Of a DNA stretch of 64,000 nt, positions 1 to 8,480 are shown piece by piece. The first letter of the stretch is position 1; the number at the start of each line of letters is the position of its first letter. The position numbers and the translations under genes were made by a program. Source of the stretch: Proteobacteria bacterium ST_bin11 (GTDB taxonomy: Bacteria > Pseudomonadota > Gammaproteobacteria > Methylococcales > Methylomonadaceae); the NCBI GenBank assembly GCA_002083615.1, contig MSXO01000002.1, positions 186,001 through 250,000 on the forward strand, in the 5' to 3' direction. The notes beneath the pieces were generated by a model. The model was not told the origin of the DNA, searched no databases, and saw only the letters and a program-made list of their open reading frames with translations.

Positions 1-1588
1 TCGAAAACGCTTTGGCAGCTTCCTTCGTTAAGTCAAGAACATCCAGGCCCTGAGAGCCACCAGCATTTATTTGATTGGTGCCTGCGTTATTGTGGCTGAA
101 ATACCATTGCAGTCCGTATTTCAAATCGTCGTTCAGGGTGACTTCCACGATCGTCGCATCTATCATTACTTGTAAGGGCAGTACATCCAACTGTTTTAAT
201 ACCCGTTCGATCACGGCATACTCCTGAGCGGTTGCGACAACAATCAAGGCGTTATTGCCTTCATCCGCGATGATTTTCACATTTGGCATATCGTTGTTAT
301 TGCTGCCGCCTGAACTACCGCTTAGACTGCCGCCTAGCGCACCGCTGCCGCTGGTGTTTTTGTCTTTGTTTCTATCGCTAAGGGTTCTATCGCTCATTCC
401 ATCCTGCTGCCGATTAGCGCCGCCAGCACTGCTATTCGATGAACTGTCGGATTTTTTATTGGTGGCCGACAGCGATTTGCGGCCTGAGGCGATTGAGGCC
501 TTACTGGATTTTCCCCCGCCACCGCTACCGAAAATATTGCTCAAGGTATCGGCTAAATCCGTAGCGCTGACATGTTGCGCCCGATAAACGTTAACGCCGC
601 CCGCTGCTGCGGTGTTGATCCGGTCCAACCGAAATACCCAGCTTTCAATATCCTTTAAATAACTGGCTTGATGGGTCACGGCCAATACCGCATTAAGCCT
701 TTCTATCTCGATAAACCGAAAAAAGCTGGCTTCGTCATCCTTGGATTTTTTAGTGTTGAAGATTTGCTCCAGTTCTTCGATGATCTTCCCGGCGCTGACG
801 TTAGCTGGAGTAAACAACGCAAACGAACGGCCTTTCAATATATCGACATCAAAGGTATTGACTACATCCAGAGCCCTAGAAATTTCCCCGCCGGAACCCG
901 CGATTAATATCAGATTTCGATTCGGATCGACGTGCAGCAACGACTTTTCAGGCAGCAGTGGCTTCAATATTTCAGCGAGTTCGGAAGCGGCAACATTTTT
1001 TACCGGAATCACCCTCACTTGATAACCGTTGGGCATTTTGGCGCCGGATAGGGAGCTAAGCGAACTGCTGTATAAGGCTTCGTTGGACGGCTTGATTAAA
1101 TACATACCGCCTTGCTCGGTCAATGCGGCATTATTTAGGCCTAAGAGCATATCCAGCGTGGGGATCAGCTCATCTTTGGTCAACGGTTTGGAGGTTTGCA
1201 GTGTTACCTTGCCAACTACTTGCGGACTAATGGTGTAATTCCGACCGAGAATGTCGCTGAGGATGACTTTTGCTACTTCGCCCAAATCGGCGTCATCGAA
1301 ATTCAAACTATACTCGCCCTTGCCGCTGCTCTTGCCGCTACTTTTCGGGCTGGCTTGCGGGGAAATGCTGGCTTCCCCGCTAGGGAATAACTCCACTTTG
1401 GTTGTTCTATTCTCAGCATTTTTGTTGGCATCGTTAGCCAACTCGGGAATCAACAATGTGTCCTCTTGAACGGGTTTGTTATCAGTAAGGGCCAGTTTTT
1501 CATGCAATTGCGGGCCGATAAATTCACAGCCGGTCATGGACAGCGCCAACGCCAACATAGTGGAAATGTTGATTTTTTTAGTTGTCAT
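1..1588 (-). CDS. gspD: Type II secretion outer-membrane secretin GspD (3' end outside window)
   Basis: Forms the outer-membrane channel of the type II secretion system. Translating the minus strand from ATG at 1588 gives MTTKKINISTMLALALSMTGC, a short signal peptide ending in a lipobox-like Cys at residue 21, so it may be a lipoprotein secretin. N-domain repeats follow (YSLNFDDADLGEVAKVI, then two VRVIPVKN/VNVYRAQH type KH-like repeats). A glycine/serine/lysine-rich stretch of about 80 residues (roughly 290-535) separates the last N domain from the start of the secretin core (VIERVLKQLDVLPLQVMIDATIVEVTLND). The rest of the secretin domain lies left of base 1. The start overlaps the gspC stop by 11 bases, so the two are translationally coupled. 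Confidence 0.95.
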   Translation of the reverse strand, partial: MTTKKINISTMLALALSMTGCEFIGPQLHEKLALTDNKPVQEDTLLIPELANDANKNAENRTTKVELFPSGEASISPQASPKSSGKSSGKGEYSLNFDDADLGEVAKVILSDILGRNYTISPQVVGKVTLQTSKPLTKDELIPTLDMLLGLNNAALTEQGGMYLIKPSNEALYSSSLSSLSGAKMPNGYQVRVIPVKNVAASELAEILKPLLPEKSLLHVDPNRNLILIAGSGGEISRALDVVNTFDVDILKGRSFALFTPANVSAGKIIEELEQIFNTKKSKDDEASFFRFIEIERLNAVLAVTHQASYLKDIESWVFRLDRINTAAAGGVNVYRAQHVSATDLADTLSNIFGSGGGGKSSKASIASGRKSLSATNKKSDSSSNSSAGGANRQQDGMSDRTLSDRNKDKNTSGSGALGGSLSGSSGGSNNNDMPNVKIIADEGNNALIVVATAQEYAVIERVLKQLDVLPLQVMIDATIVEVTLNDDLKYGLQWYFSHNNAGTNQINAGGSQGLDVLDLTKEAAKAFS

Positions 1589-2195
1589 TGATGTTCTCGG
1601 GATTTTCATTAGGTACTGGTTCTATAGGTTTAGCAACAGTGTTGGGTTGCGGCGGTCTGGACGTTGCGGGCGGCTTGCCCGGCACGGGTGGCTTGATTTG
1701 CGCACGCGGCTTTCTCAATATGACCGATTTTTCCTGACCGGCTTGCTGAAGCAGCACATGATCGGCCTGTATTTGTTTGAGCAGCCAGCCGGAAATGCTT
1801 TGTTCTTCGGTAATTTTTGAAAACTTTTTAGCTTCGTTGCGTTTTCTAAACAAAGCCGTTGGTTTGTCACCCTTATCGTAAACCCCGATTAACTCCCAAT
1901 CGTCGATTTGTCCTGAATCTTGGCTTTGCAAGCTCTCGCTGGGACTGGTGTCGGCGAGCGGCTTTCTGCCTTCGACAAATAGCGGTCTATCGACGATATC
2001 GCTGTAAGTTTCTGCGGAAACTCCGTTATCGGTGATATTGGGCAACTCCTCAACCGGGGAGTCGGTTTGACCGCGCGGCTCCAGCAGTGTTTGCAGTTGA
2101 TTCAGGCTAAATTGACTGTAGCTCCATTCGGCTGCCAACAGCAGGGTCAAGGCGCCGCAACCCAATAATTGTAATCTGATCAGTTTTTGATTCAT
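1578..2195 (-). CDS. gspC: Type II secretion inner-membrane protein GspC-like (also annotated GspN)
   Basis: A 205-residue bitopic protein. It has one N-terminal membrane segment (about residues 7-22), a spacer, then the GspC homology region with the motif DIVDRPLFVEGRKP (about 67-80) and a small beta domain (WELIGVYDKGDKPTALFRK). The tail (about 165-205) is rich in Pro and Asn. In this family the region couples the inner-membrane platform to the secretin. There is no PDZ domain, unlike Vibrio/Erwinia GspC, so it resembles the short GspC/GspN forms. It lies between gspM (4-base overlap) and gspD (11-base overlap). Confidence 0.8.
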   Translation of the reverse strand: MNQKLIRLQLLGCGALTLLLAAEWSYSQFSLNQLQTLLEPRGQTDSPVEELPNITDNGVSAETYSDIVDRPLFVEGRKPLADTSPSESLQSQDSGQIDDWELIGVYDKGDKPTALFRKRNEAKKFSKITEEQSISGWLLKQIQADHVLLQQAGQEKSVILRKPRAQIKPPVPGKPPATSRPPQPNTVAKPIEPVPNENPENINDN

Positions 2196-2770
2196 GAGGC
2201 TTTGGCTCGCATAAAACTGATTACTTCAAAACTGACATTTAACTGAGAGCTGGGGTCCATTTTGTTAGTGGTGCGGTTGCGCGCGCCGCGTACCGGCGAA
2301 ATATCCAATTGATCGACAAGCAGCAAAGGTACATTGGTATCCAGGCTATGCAAGACGCCCCGCAACGTTTCGATGCTGCCGCTCATGCGCACCTTGACCG
2401 CGATGCGGACAAAATCTTCTTCCGCTTTACCTGGCAAGCCTTGCGTGCTGGTCAACTGACCGCCAGCCTCTGTTACGGCGGTTTTGACAATGTTTTGCAA
2501 CTCCGCCGAGGCTAGCGCTTCGGTATCGCTATTGCTGAGATAGCCTTGCTGCTGGTACTGCTGATTTAACAATTCCAGATTTTGCGCAATGCTATCGCGA
2601 CGGGCGACAATGGTTTGTTGACGTTGCAACCGAAATAGCAGGTCGTTTTTTTGCTCTTGATAATCCAGCCAATTGCTGAATAAAGGCAACAAAATCAGAA
2701 AAATCAAGGCACATAACACCAAACCCAATAGTGCCAGGGCCATCCAGCGCTGATAACGCGCGTCATTCAT
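2192..2770 (-). CDS. gspM: Type II secretion protein GspM (T2SSM_b type)
   Basis: A 192-residue inner-membrane assembly protein. It has one hydrophobic segment (residues about 10-33), a coiled-coil stretch rich in Gln/Arg (about 38-75), and a C-terminal ferredoxin-like domain containing VRMSGSIETLRGVLHSLDTNVPLLLVDQLDISP, the hallmark of the GspM/PilO-like T2SSM_b family. It partners GspL in the platform that links the GspE ATPase to the pseudopilus. The start overlaps the gspL stop by 4 bases (ATGA arrangement), and the gene overlaps gspC by 4 bases. Confidence 0.85.
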   Translation of the reverse strand: MNDARYQRWMALALLGLVLCALIFLILLPLFSNWLDYQEQKNDLLFRLQRQQTIVARRDSIAQNLELLNQQYQQQGYLSNSDTEALASAELQNIVKTAVTEAGGQLTSTQGLPGKAEEDFVRIAVKVRMSGSIETLRGVLHSLDTNVPLLLVDQLDISPVRGARNRTTNKMDPSSQLNVSFEVISFMRAKAS

Positions 2771-3942
2771 TGGCTGGGCTCCCCGCTGACGTCGGTTTCA
2801 GATGGCGTCGGATCACTGGTGGTCGTCTCCTCCGCATTCGAACCAGGCTCTGCCGGTGGCGGCGGGCTGACATCCATACTAATTTGGAAACGCTCTCGCC
2901 CGGTGGATTTATCCTGGGTCAAGGGTGAGACGAAACTGACATTACTGAAAAAACCGGAACTCTCCAGCAAACCGATCAAGGAAGATGCTGACGGCGATTG
3001 ACCCTGGATCTGCAGACGTTTGTCGGCAAATTGAAAATGCGTCAACCAACTATCGTCTTTTAGCAGAATGCTAAGTTCGTTCAGCACCGCCACCAGCGCG
3101 GGTGACTGGGCTTTTATGTCTATCAAACGTTGGGTTTGTTGCCGCAAGGCATCGATTTCATGCTGCTGCGCTTCGATCACACGGGTTTCTTTTTCCAGCA
3201 TTTTGATTTGACTCTTCAATGCATCGACCGCTTGGCCTTCCTGCCAAACCGGCCAGATCAACACTGCCAGAAATAGTAGCAACAGTATGCTCGTCAACAG
3301 CCAATGCATAGCTTGCGCCAAGGCGTTACCGCGAGGTCGGTAAGGTTCCGGGAGCAAGTTATAGCTAGGCGCACTGGCGGGGCAAATCGTGCTGGCGTGG
3401 CAGTAATCCACTCGTCCCGGCTGTATTCCTAAAGCCTGTAATTTGCCCAACTGCTCGTCCAGGATTGTTTTGGGCGTAAATACCAGCAATACTTCAATTT
3501 GTCCGTGCTCGGTTTTGCCGAGCGGTATTGCGGCAAAATAGACTTGTTCGGCCTTGAACGGCGTATACCGGTCTAATTCAAACCCGACTACTTGCTGTAA
3601 ATTTTCTTGCGCCGCAGCGGGCAAATAAACGATTTTTTTTAAAGCTTGCGACTCGGCGAGGCGCAAGATGCATTCAGCTTTGTCAAACTCAGGATTTTGG
3701 GCTTTTACAGTGTGATAGCTCTCCGCGATCGCACTGTCTAGCTGCCACGTCATGGGGGTTTGCAATTCGGCTTCGCGGTAGAAATTGATTTGAAAATCCG
3801 CGTCGACTGCGCTAATCACGATTGCGCCGCTGCGATCAGTTAGTAAGTCTCGAAGACGATTAGGTACCAAAAACGCCAGCTCTCGCCCCCACCACTGGAA
3901 GAAACGTTTCAGATCGAAATCAATGGTTGTTTGTAAATTCAT
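2767..3942 (-). CDS. gspL: Type II secretion protein GspL
   Basis: A 391-residue platform protein. The N-terminal cytoplasmic part is actin-like/PilM-like (about 1-210, with VGFELDRYTPFKAEQVYF typical of GspL/PilM proteins). A membrane segment follows near residues 212-230 (LLTSILLLLFLAVLIWPVW), then a coiled coil and a periplasmic PilN-like domain (LNELSILLKDDSWLTHFQF). The C-terminus is Pro/Glu/Thr-rich and probably disordered. In T2SS, GspL recruits the ATPase GspE to the membrane. The start lies 23 bases inside the end of gspK. Confidence 0.88.
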   Translation of the reverse strand: MNLQTTIDFDLKRFFQWWGRELAFLVPNRLRDLLTDRSGAIVISAVDADFQINFYREAELQTPMTWQLDSAIAESYHTVKAQNPEFDKAECILRLAESQALKKIVYLPAAAQENLQQVVGFELDRYTPFKAEQVYFAAIPLGKTEHGQIEVLLVFTPKTILDEQLGKLQALGIQPGRVDYCHASTICPASAPSYNLLPEPYRPRGNALAQAMHWLLTSILLLLFLAVLIWPVWQEGQAVDALKSQIKMLEKETRVIEAQQHEIDALRQQTQRLIDIKAQSPALVAVLNELSILLKDDSWLTHFQFADKRLQIQGQSPSASSLIGLLESSGFFSNVSFVSPLTQDKSTGRERFQISMDVSPPPPAEPGSNAEETTTSDPTPSETDVSGEPSQ

Positions 3943-4891
3943 CTTGAACGGTAATTAGCTGGGATTCCTTTGCCGAGTCGAATAAGGTCAGCACATGCTG
4001 ACCTTGATTCCAATCCAGTATTTGGTAGGGTGCTAGGCTGGCGTCTTGGTTCTGGATTCTTAATACTGCTTCGATAGCGGCCGTTGCCTGATCATCCAGC
4101 AGGGTTTGCACAATAATAGTATAGGTTTGCTCTGAATCGCCGAGCGCCGAATCGGTTTGCTCGGCGTCGTCATTGTTGGCGGAATCAGATTCGGCCAAAC
4201 GCTGGTCTAAGTATACATCATGAATATTCTGTTCCTGGAGGCTATCGCCTACTATTTGCAACAACTCAGGAGGGGCAAGCCGCGTGTTCAATTCCGCTTG
4301 TCCGGAATAAATGGTCACCCACGGTTGCAGCCGCTCGTGAATATCGGTGGTGAAACCCAGCACTAATTGCAACTCCTCCAGGGCTTGAAAAGCTTGATTG
4401 CTGGGCTGATAGGTCAAGCCAGCCTGCCGATATTGCTTTTTCTCGGCACCTTGCGGTCGCGGTTCGTCGTCGGCATCCCGCCAATCCAGGAGGGCGTCGA
4501 GCAAGTTCTGCCGGAGTTTTTCGTCATCGCTTACCGAATTGATTAATGCCTTTAACAAGGGCTCTTCCGCTGCGTTGATATCGATTTTGCCCGATTCGGC
4601 GATAATTCTGATCCGAATTTCGCTATCGTTGGTCGCTATCCGATAAATGCTGCCATCCGCAAGCCAGCGCTGTTTGGGGTTGGCATGCTGCAGCATGAAT
4701 CCGGCAATGCTTAAACCTGTTTCCGCCAATGCCTGGGCTTGGGCATTGTTTTTTAACGCGCCGGCAACGCTGCTTTCTCTGCGCATGCTCAGCGCAAAAC
4801 TGCCTGCCATCAGGCTCAGCAGTGTCAATATCCAAATCACGATTACTAACGCCAGGCCGCGCTGCCGCTCAAGCATCTGCGCGTCACGCAT
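3920..4891 (-). CDS. gspK: Type II secretion minor pseudopilin GspK
   Basis: The large tip pseudopilin. The ATG at 4891 (MRDAQMLERQRGLALVIVIWIL) sits one base after the gspJ stop and puts the prepilin peptidase site (RQRG/LALV) about 10 residues in; a longer reading from 4945 would give an unlikely extension. As usual in GspK, Glu at mature position 5 is absent. The helical-insertion domain with the conserved DIN(A)AEEPLL...LLDALLDWRDADDEPRPQGAE region (calcium/tip domain) is present. It caps the pseudopilus together with GspI and GspJ. Confidence 0.9.
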   Translation of the reverse strand: MRDAQMLERQRGLALVIVIWILTLLSLMAGSFALSMRRESSVAGALKNNAQAQALAETGLSIAGFMLQHANPKQRWLADGSIYRIATNDSEIRIRIIAESGKIDINAAEEPLLKALINSVSDDEKLRQNLLDALLDWRDADDEPRPQGAEKKQYRQAGLTYQPSNQAFQALEELQLVLGFTTDIHERLQPWVTIYSGQAELNTRLAPPELLQIVGDSLQEQNIHDVYLDQRLAESDSANNDDAEQTDSALGDSEQTYTIIVQTLLDDQATAAIEAVLRIQNQDASLAPYQILDWNQGQHVLTLFDSAKESQLITVQDEFTNNH

Positions 4892-4892
4892 A

Positions 4893-5612
4893 CTATTGAT
4901 TCTCCACGCCGGGTTGGTTTTGCCCGTCGAGTAGGGCTTCTGCATTGGGCTGGCCGGTGATTTTTAAGGCAAATATCATATCCGGCCAAAAGCTGCCGTC
5001 ATTCAGCGATATGCTGATTTTCACCAGTTTGGGTAGTTGACCCGCGTTTTGCCAGGTTTGTTGCCAGCCACTGGTGTCGTCATTAGTGTCAGCGGCAGAA
5101 CCTAAATAACTAATTTTGAAATTCTTAATGTTTTCTAAAAGTGTGACTTGTTCGGCGTCGTTTGGGTTAGTTTCGGCTTGTCGATAAGGCATCAGGGTGA
5201 CTTTTAGCACTGATGGTTGTTTTGGGTCCAGTCCGACAAAAAAGATCTGCAAGCCCTTGCGTGCCGACGCCGCAGGCAACGCAGAGACAAACCTGATACT
5301 TTCCGGGAAACCGTCAAAAGCTAGCTTTTGCGGTTCCTGTGATTCCTGGGGTTGATTGGTTTGTTCCAAATTTCCCTGGTCCAGGTTGTCTCGGATAACG
5401 GGGAAGGGTTTGGTAGTGCTTAAATGCCGTTTGAAGAATTGATAAACCACTGCTTTTTGGTTTACTTCGCTTATTTTAGCTTCGCCGCTGTTCCAGCTTT
5501 CCGCTGCGATTCGCAAACTGGCGAATAACAACACTACCATGATGCCCAGCAGGCTGATGGCTATTAGCATTTCGATCAGCGTAAAACCCTTCGCGGATGA
5601 GCGGTTGAACAC
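4893..5612 (-). CDS. gspJ: Type II secretion minor pseudopilin GspJ
   Basis: A minor pseudopilin with the class III prepilin motif KGFTLIEMLIAISLLGIMVVLLF. I chose the GTG at 5612, which overlaps the gspI stop by one base (TAGTG) and leaves an 8-residue leader before the cleavage site. A longer open frame reaches 5684 inside gspI but would give an atypically long leader. The globular domain contains the GspJ-type FFVGLDPKQPSVLKVTLMPYR stretch. It forms part of the GspI-J-K tip complex. Confidence 0.88.
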   Translation of the reverse strand: MFNRSSAKGFTLIEMLIAISLLGIMVVLLFASLRIAAESWNSGEAKISEVNQKAVVYQFFKRHLSTTKPFPVIRDNLDQGNLEQTNQPQESQEPQKLAFDGFPESIRFVSALPAASARKGLQIFFVGLDPKQPSVLKVTLMPYRQAETNPNDAEQVTLLENIKNFKISYLGSAADTNDDTSGWQQTWQNAGQLPKLVKISISLNDGSFWPDMIFALKITGQPNAEALLDGQNQPGVENQ

Positions 5613-6031
5613 TAGCCGGGGCCTTGCTGTTGTAATTTTAAAGTATGCAATTCCACGGAACGCGGTTGCTCTTCCTCGCCCCAAGCCACTGTGACCCGAA
5701 CCGACATCAGCGCCGGTGCGGGTGCTTGCTGATCCGTGTTGGTGTCTCTCAGGCCAGGTCGCGACGGCGCTGGTGACGCATCACTAACTACGATTTGCCA
5801 GTCGTATTTATCGCCCTCTGTGCCCTGACTTTCGCCGGCTGTTAACTCGGCTTCCACGCCGGTGCGAGCCATCAGCGATTCGGCGATTTGTACCGCGATA
5901 GTATATTCCTCGGATATGACAGCATTGTTAACACCGGTGCCGAAGATGCGCAGCAGCACGGTCAATGCGATCGCCATGATGGAGAAGGCGACCAGTATTT
6001 CCAATAAAGAAAAGCCTCTATGCCGCTGCAT
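5612..6031 (-). CDS. gspI: Type II secretion minor pseudopilin GspI
   Basis: A 139-residue pseudopilin whose leader is MQRHRG, followed by FSLLEILVAFSIMAIALTVLLRIFG with Glu at mature position 5. The C-terminal domain ends with TVAWGEEEQPRSVELHTLKLQ, characteristic of GspI. It overlaps gspH by 14 bases and gspJ by one base, in keeping with a tightly coupled operon. Confidence 0.9.
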   Translation of the reverse strand: MQRHRGFSLLEILVAFSIMAIALTVLLRIFGTGVNNAVISEEYTIAVQIAESLMARTGVEAELTAGESQGTEGDKYDWQIVVSDASPAPSRPGLRDTNTDQQAPAPALMSVRVTVAWGEEEQPRSVELHTLKLQQQGPG

Positions 6032-6545
6032 CCGAAATACTGACTTTGCCGGTAATCCAGTTCACATCGATGCGACGCAACTCCGTGCCCCATTCTAAGG
6101 TGATTCGCCCACCCGTGGACGAGCCGTCGCCGAAGAAACGAATGTTACCTTGCTCGCCTTCGCTAAACTCGTCTTCCGCGATCACCACTGAAACGTCTAT
6201 TTCTTCGGCAAACGGGTAAGTCTTGCTGCGGTTGCTGATACTGTAACTATTATCTTGCAGATTGATTGCCACGCTGACCGGTTTTTGCGTCATCAGCGCT
6301 TGGCCGTGAGCGTAACGCAGGGCCGAAGCCATATCTCGGGCGACTGCTTGCAGCTTGGTGCTGCGATTGCCTGAGCCGATATTGCTGCCGATTACCGCGA
6401 AGGCCAGCACACTGATTAGCAGAACGATGATTAGCTCGATCAACGTAAAGCCACAATTGCGATTTGGCGAATACGCAAAACAGGAGCGGCGTGGCGGCGC
6501 AAATCCTTGCGCATCCAGTGGGTGGATGACAGACAGGGCGTTCAT
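6018..6545 (-). CDS. gspH: Type II secretion minor pseudopilin GspH
   Basis: A 175-residue pseudopilin with the prepilin motif CGFTLIELIIVLLISVLAFAVIGSNI. The ATG at 6545 immediately follows the gspG TAA. It gives an unusually long leader of about 32 residues, so an alternative downstream start cannot be excluded. The GspH beta domain (ARDMASALRYAHGQALMTQKPVSVAINL ... FFGDGSSTGGRITLEWG) is clear. GspH connects the GspG shaft with the tip complex. Confidence 0.88.
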   Translation of the reverse strand: MNALSVIHPLDAQGFAPPRRSCFAYSPNRNCGFTLIELIIVLLISVLAFAVIGSNIGSGNRSTKLQAVARDMASALRYAHGQALMTQKPVSVAINLQDNSYSISNRSKTYPFAEEIDVSVVIAEDEFSEGEQGNIRFFGDGSSTGGRITLEWGTELRRIDVNWITGKVSISDAAA

Positions 6546-6980
6546 TTATTCCCAGCTATTGATGTCCTGATCTTCGCCTTCGCCACCTTCTTTTTCATCA
6601 GCGCCATAGCTGAATAGATCGAATTTGCCGTGTTGGCCGGGGAAGACATAGTGATAGTCCTGATTCCAAGGATCTTGCGGAATTTTCTCTTTACGTAAGT
6701 AGGGGCCGTTCCAGCGCTTGGCGTCGGAAGGTCTTTCGACTAATGCCGATAAACCTTGCTGCGCGGTCGGATAGCGGCCTTCGTCCAATTTATACATATC
6801 CAGAGAAGCCGCCAAATCCTCGATCTGCACCTTGGCGGCCTTGGTTTTCGAAGCGCCCATATGTTTCATGACCTGCGGTCCAACAATCCCGGCCAGCATG
6901 GCGATAATGCCTAGCACCACCAACAGCTCCAGCAAGGTAAAACCGCGATGGCGGCGTAATGCGTGTTTCATGTTATTCAC
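6546..6980 (-). CDS. gspG: Type II secretion major pseudopilin GspG
   Basis: The 144-residue major pseudopilin forming the piston-like shaft. The leader MNNMKHALRRHRG precedes FTLLELLVVLGIIAMLAGIVGPQVM (Glu at +5). The family signature for calcium binding and fold is intact: LDMYKLDEGRYPTAQQGLSALVE ... WNGPYLRKEKIPQDPWNQDYHYVFPGQHGKFDLFSYGADEKEGGEGEDQDINSWE. A good Shine-Dalgarno sequence (AAGGAGTG, minus strand) precedes ATG 6980. A 76-base gap separates it from gspF, the largest gap between gspF and gspD. Confidence 0.96.
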   Translation of the reverse strand: MNNMKHALRRHRGFTLLELLVVLGIIAMLAGIVGPQVMKHMGASKTKAAKVQIEDLAASLDMYKLDEGRYPTAQQGLSALVERPSDAKRWNGPYLRKEKIPQDPWNQDYHYVFPGQHGKFDLFSYGADEKEGGEGEDQDINSWE

Positions 6981-7056
6981 TCCTTCCTTTTTAAATTAAT
7001 TGTCTATTTGGCTAATGCTTTGCTTTTACGGTCTAAGAAGCAATGGGTGGTTTTAC

Positions 7057-8274
7057 TTACACGGCCAGATCGTTAACGCTCAAGATCGCCAGTAAAATCG
7101 AGACTATGATGCCGCCTATCATCAAGCCGAGCGAGATAATCAGTGCTGGCTCCAACAAGGCCAGCATTCGCTGGATCGTGGTCTTCAGTTGCTTATCGTA
7201 AATTACCGCCACTCGCATCAGCATCTCCTCCAAGCGGCCGGTTTCCTCGCCCATTTTAATCATTTGCACAGCCAGTTTGGGAAACAGGTTTTGCTGTGCC
7301 AATGCATCAGACATTGTCCGGCCTTGCTTGAGCTGCGCTTCGGCGTTTTCCAACAGCTCTGCCAAGACCATATTTCCGACGGTTTCCCGGACGATACCCA
7401 GGGACTTAAGAATCGACACACCGTTACCCAATAAAGTGCCGAATGTGCGGCTGAAATTGGCGACCTCCATGGTCAGCACTATGTCGCCGAACAGCGGAAA
7501 CTTCAGTAGCCTGCCGTCCCACGCCTTCTTCCCCACCGGATCGGCCAGCTGCGATTTTATAGTGTGTACGCTGCCCAGAATCACAATTAGCAAGACCCAC
7601 CAGTAGCTCTGCAGAAATTCCGCCAGACCGATCACGATCTGCGTCGGCACCGGCAACGCTTGGCCGGCGCTGTCGAACATTTCTTTAAACTGGGGCACCA
7701 CAAAGGTCAGCATTACGAACAACGAAGCTAGCGACATCACCAATAAAACCGCCGGATAAATCAGGGCTGTGCTGACGGTATCTTTCAATTCTTGCGAACG
7801 ATCCATGTATTCGGATAGGCGCAGCAAGACGCCACCCAAGTTGCCCCCCAACTCGCCGGCACGGATCATGTTGAGATAAAACTTGGAAAACACCCCACTC
7901 TGACTTTCCAGCGCATCAGCCAAGGCTTTACCGGCTTTGACCTTTTCCAAGACTTCCCCCACCAGCTTGTTTAGCTTCGGGTTTTCTTCGGTCAACTGCA
8001 TCAGAATCGTTAATGAGCGATCCAGCGGCAAGCCGGATTCCAGTAAGGTTGCCAATTCGCCGGTCAGCATACCGATTTCTTTTTGCGATAATTTGACAGT
8101 GGCCGACTTTAGTTTGAAACCCAGGAAAGATTTATCTTTAGCCAGCTCGATGCGGATTGGAATCAGCCCCTGGTTTTGCAATTCCAGCAGCAGTGCTGGC
8201 TCGTCGACTGCATTGCGCACGCCTTCCTCGGCGACACCTTGGTTGTTGACAACTTTGTATGAGAATAAAGGCAT
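7057..8274 (-). CDS. gspF: Type II secretion inner-membrane platform protein GspF
   Basis: A 405-residue polytopic platform protein with two tandem T2SSF domains (about 70-195 and 272-393) and three membrane segments: ALIYPAVLLVMSLASLFVMLTFVVP, YWWVLLIVILG, and a C-terminal ALLEPALIISLGLMIGGIIVSILLAI. It couples GspE ATP hydrolysis to pseudopilin assembly. Upstream it is separated from gspE by the autotransporter gene, whereas the two are adjacent in most gsp operons. A 206-base gap precedes it, so it may have its own promoter. Confidence 0.95.
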   Translation of the reverse strand: MPLFSYKVVNNQGVAEEGVRNAVDEPALLLELQNQGLIPIRIELAKDKSFLGFKLKSATVKLSQKEIGMLTGELATLLESGLPLDRSLTILMQLTEENPKLNKLVGEVLEKVKAGKALADALESQSGVFSKFYLNMIRAGELGGNLGGVLLRLSEYMDRSQELKDTVSTALIYPAVLLVMSLASLFVMLTFVVPQFKEMFDSAGQALPVPTQIVIGLAEFLQSYWWVLLIVILGSVHTIKSQLADPVGKKAWDGRLLKFPLFGDIVLTMEVANFSRTFGTLLGNGVSILKSLGIVRETVGNMVLAELLENAEAQLKQGRTMSDALAQQNLFPKLAVQMIKMGEETGRLEEMLMRVAVIYDKQLKTTIQRMLALLEPALIISLGLMIGGIIVSILLAILSVNDLAV

Positions 8275-8480
8275 GGATTGGTTTAGTTTGAGCGTATTAG
8301 CCGGGTTTGCAAATTGTTATACGGCAATGTTCTTGGCATGCAAAGTAGGCCCGCGGAAACATTTACATTGGTCTGTACGGTTTTTAACGTTCGCATAGAT
8401 GATCTCGCGTATTAGGCTTAGCGATGCTCGACTCTGCCCGCAACTAAAGGTCGACACTATAAGACACTTGTCAACGTATC

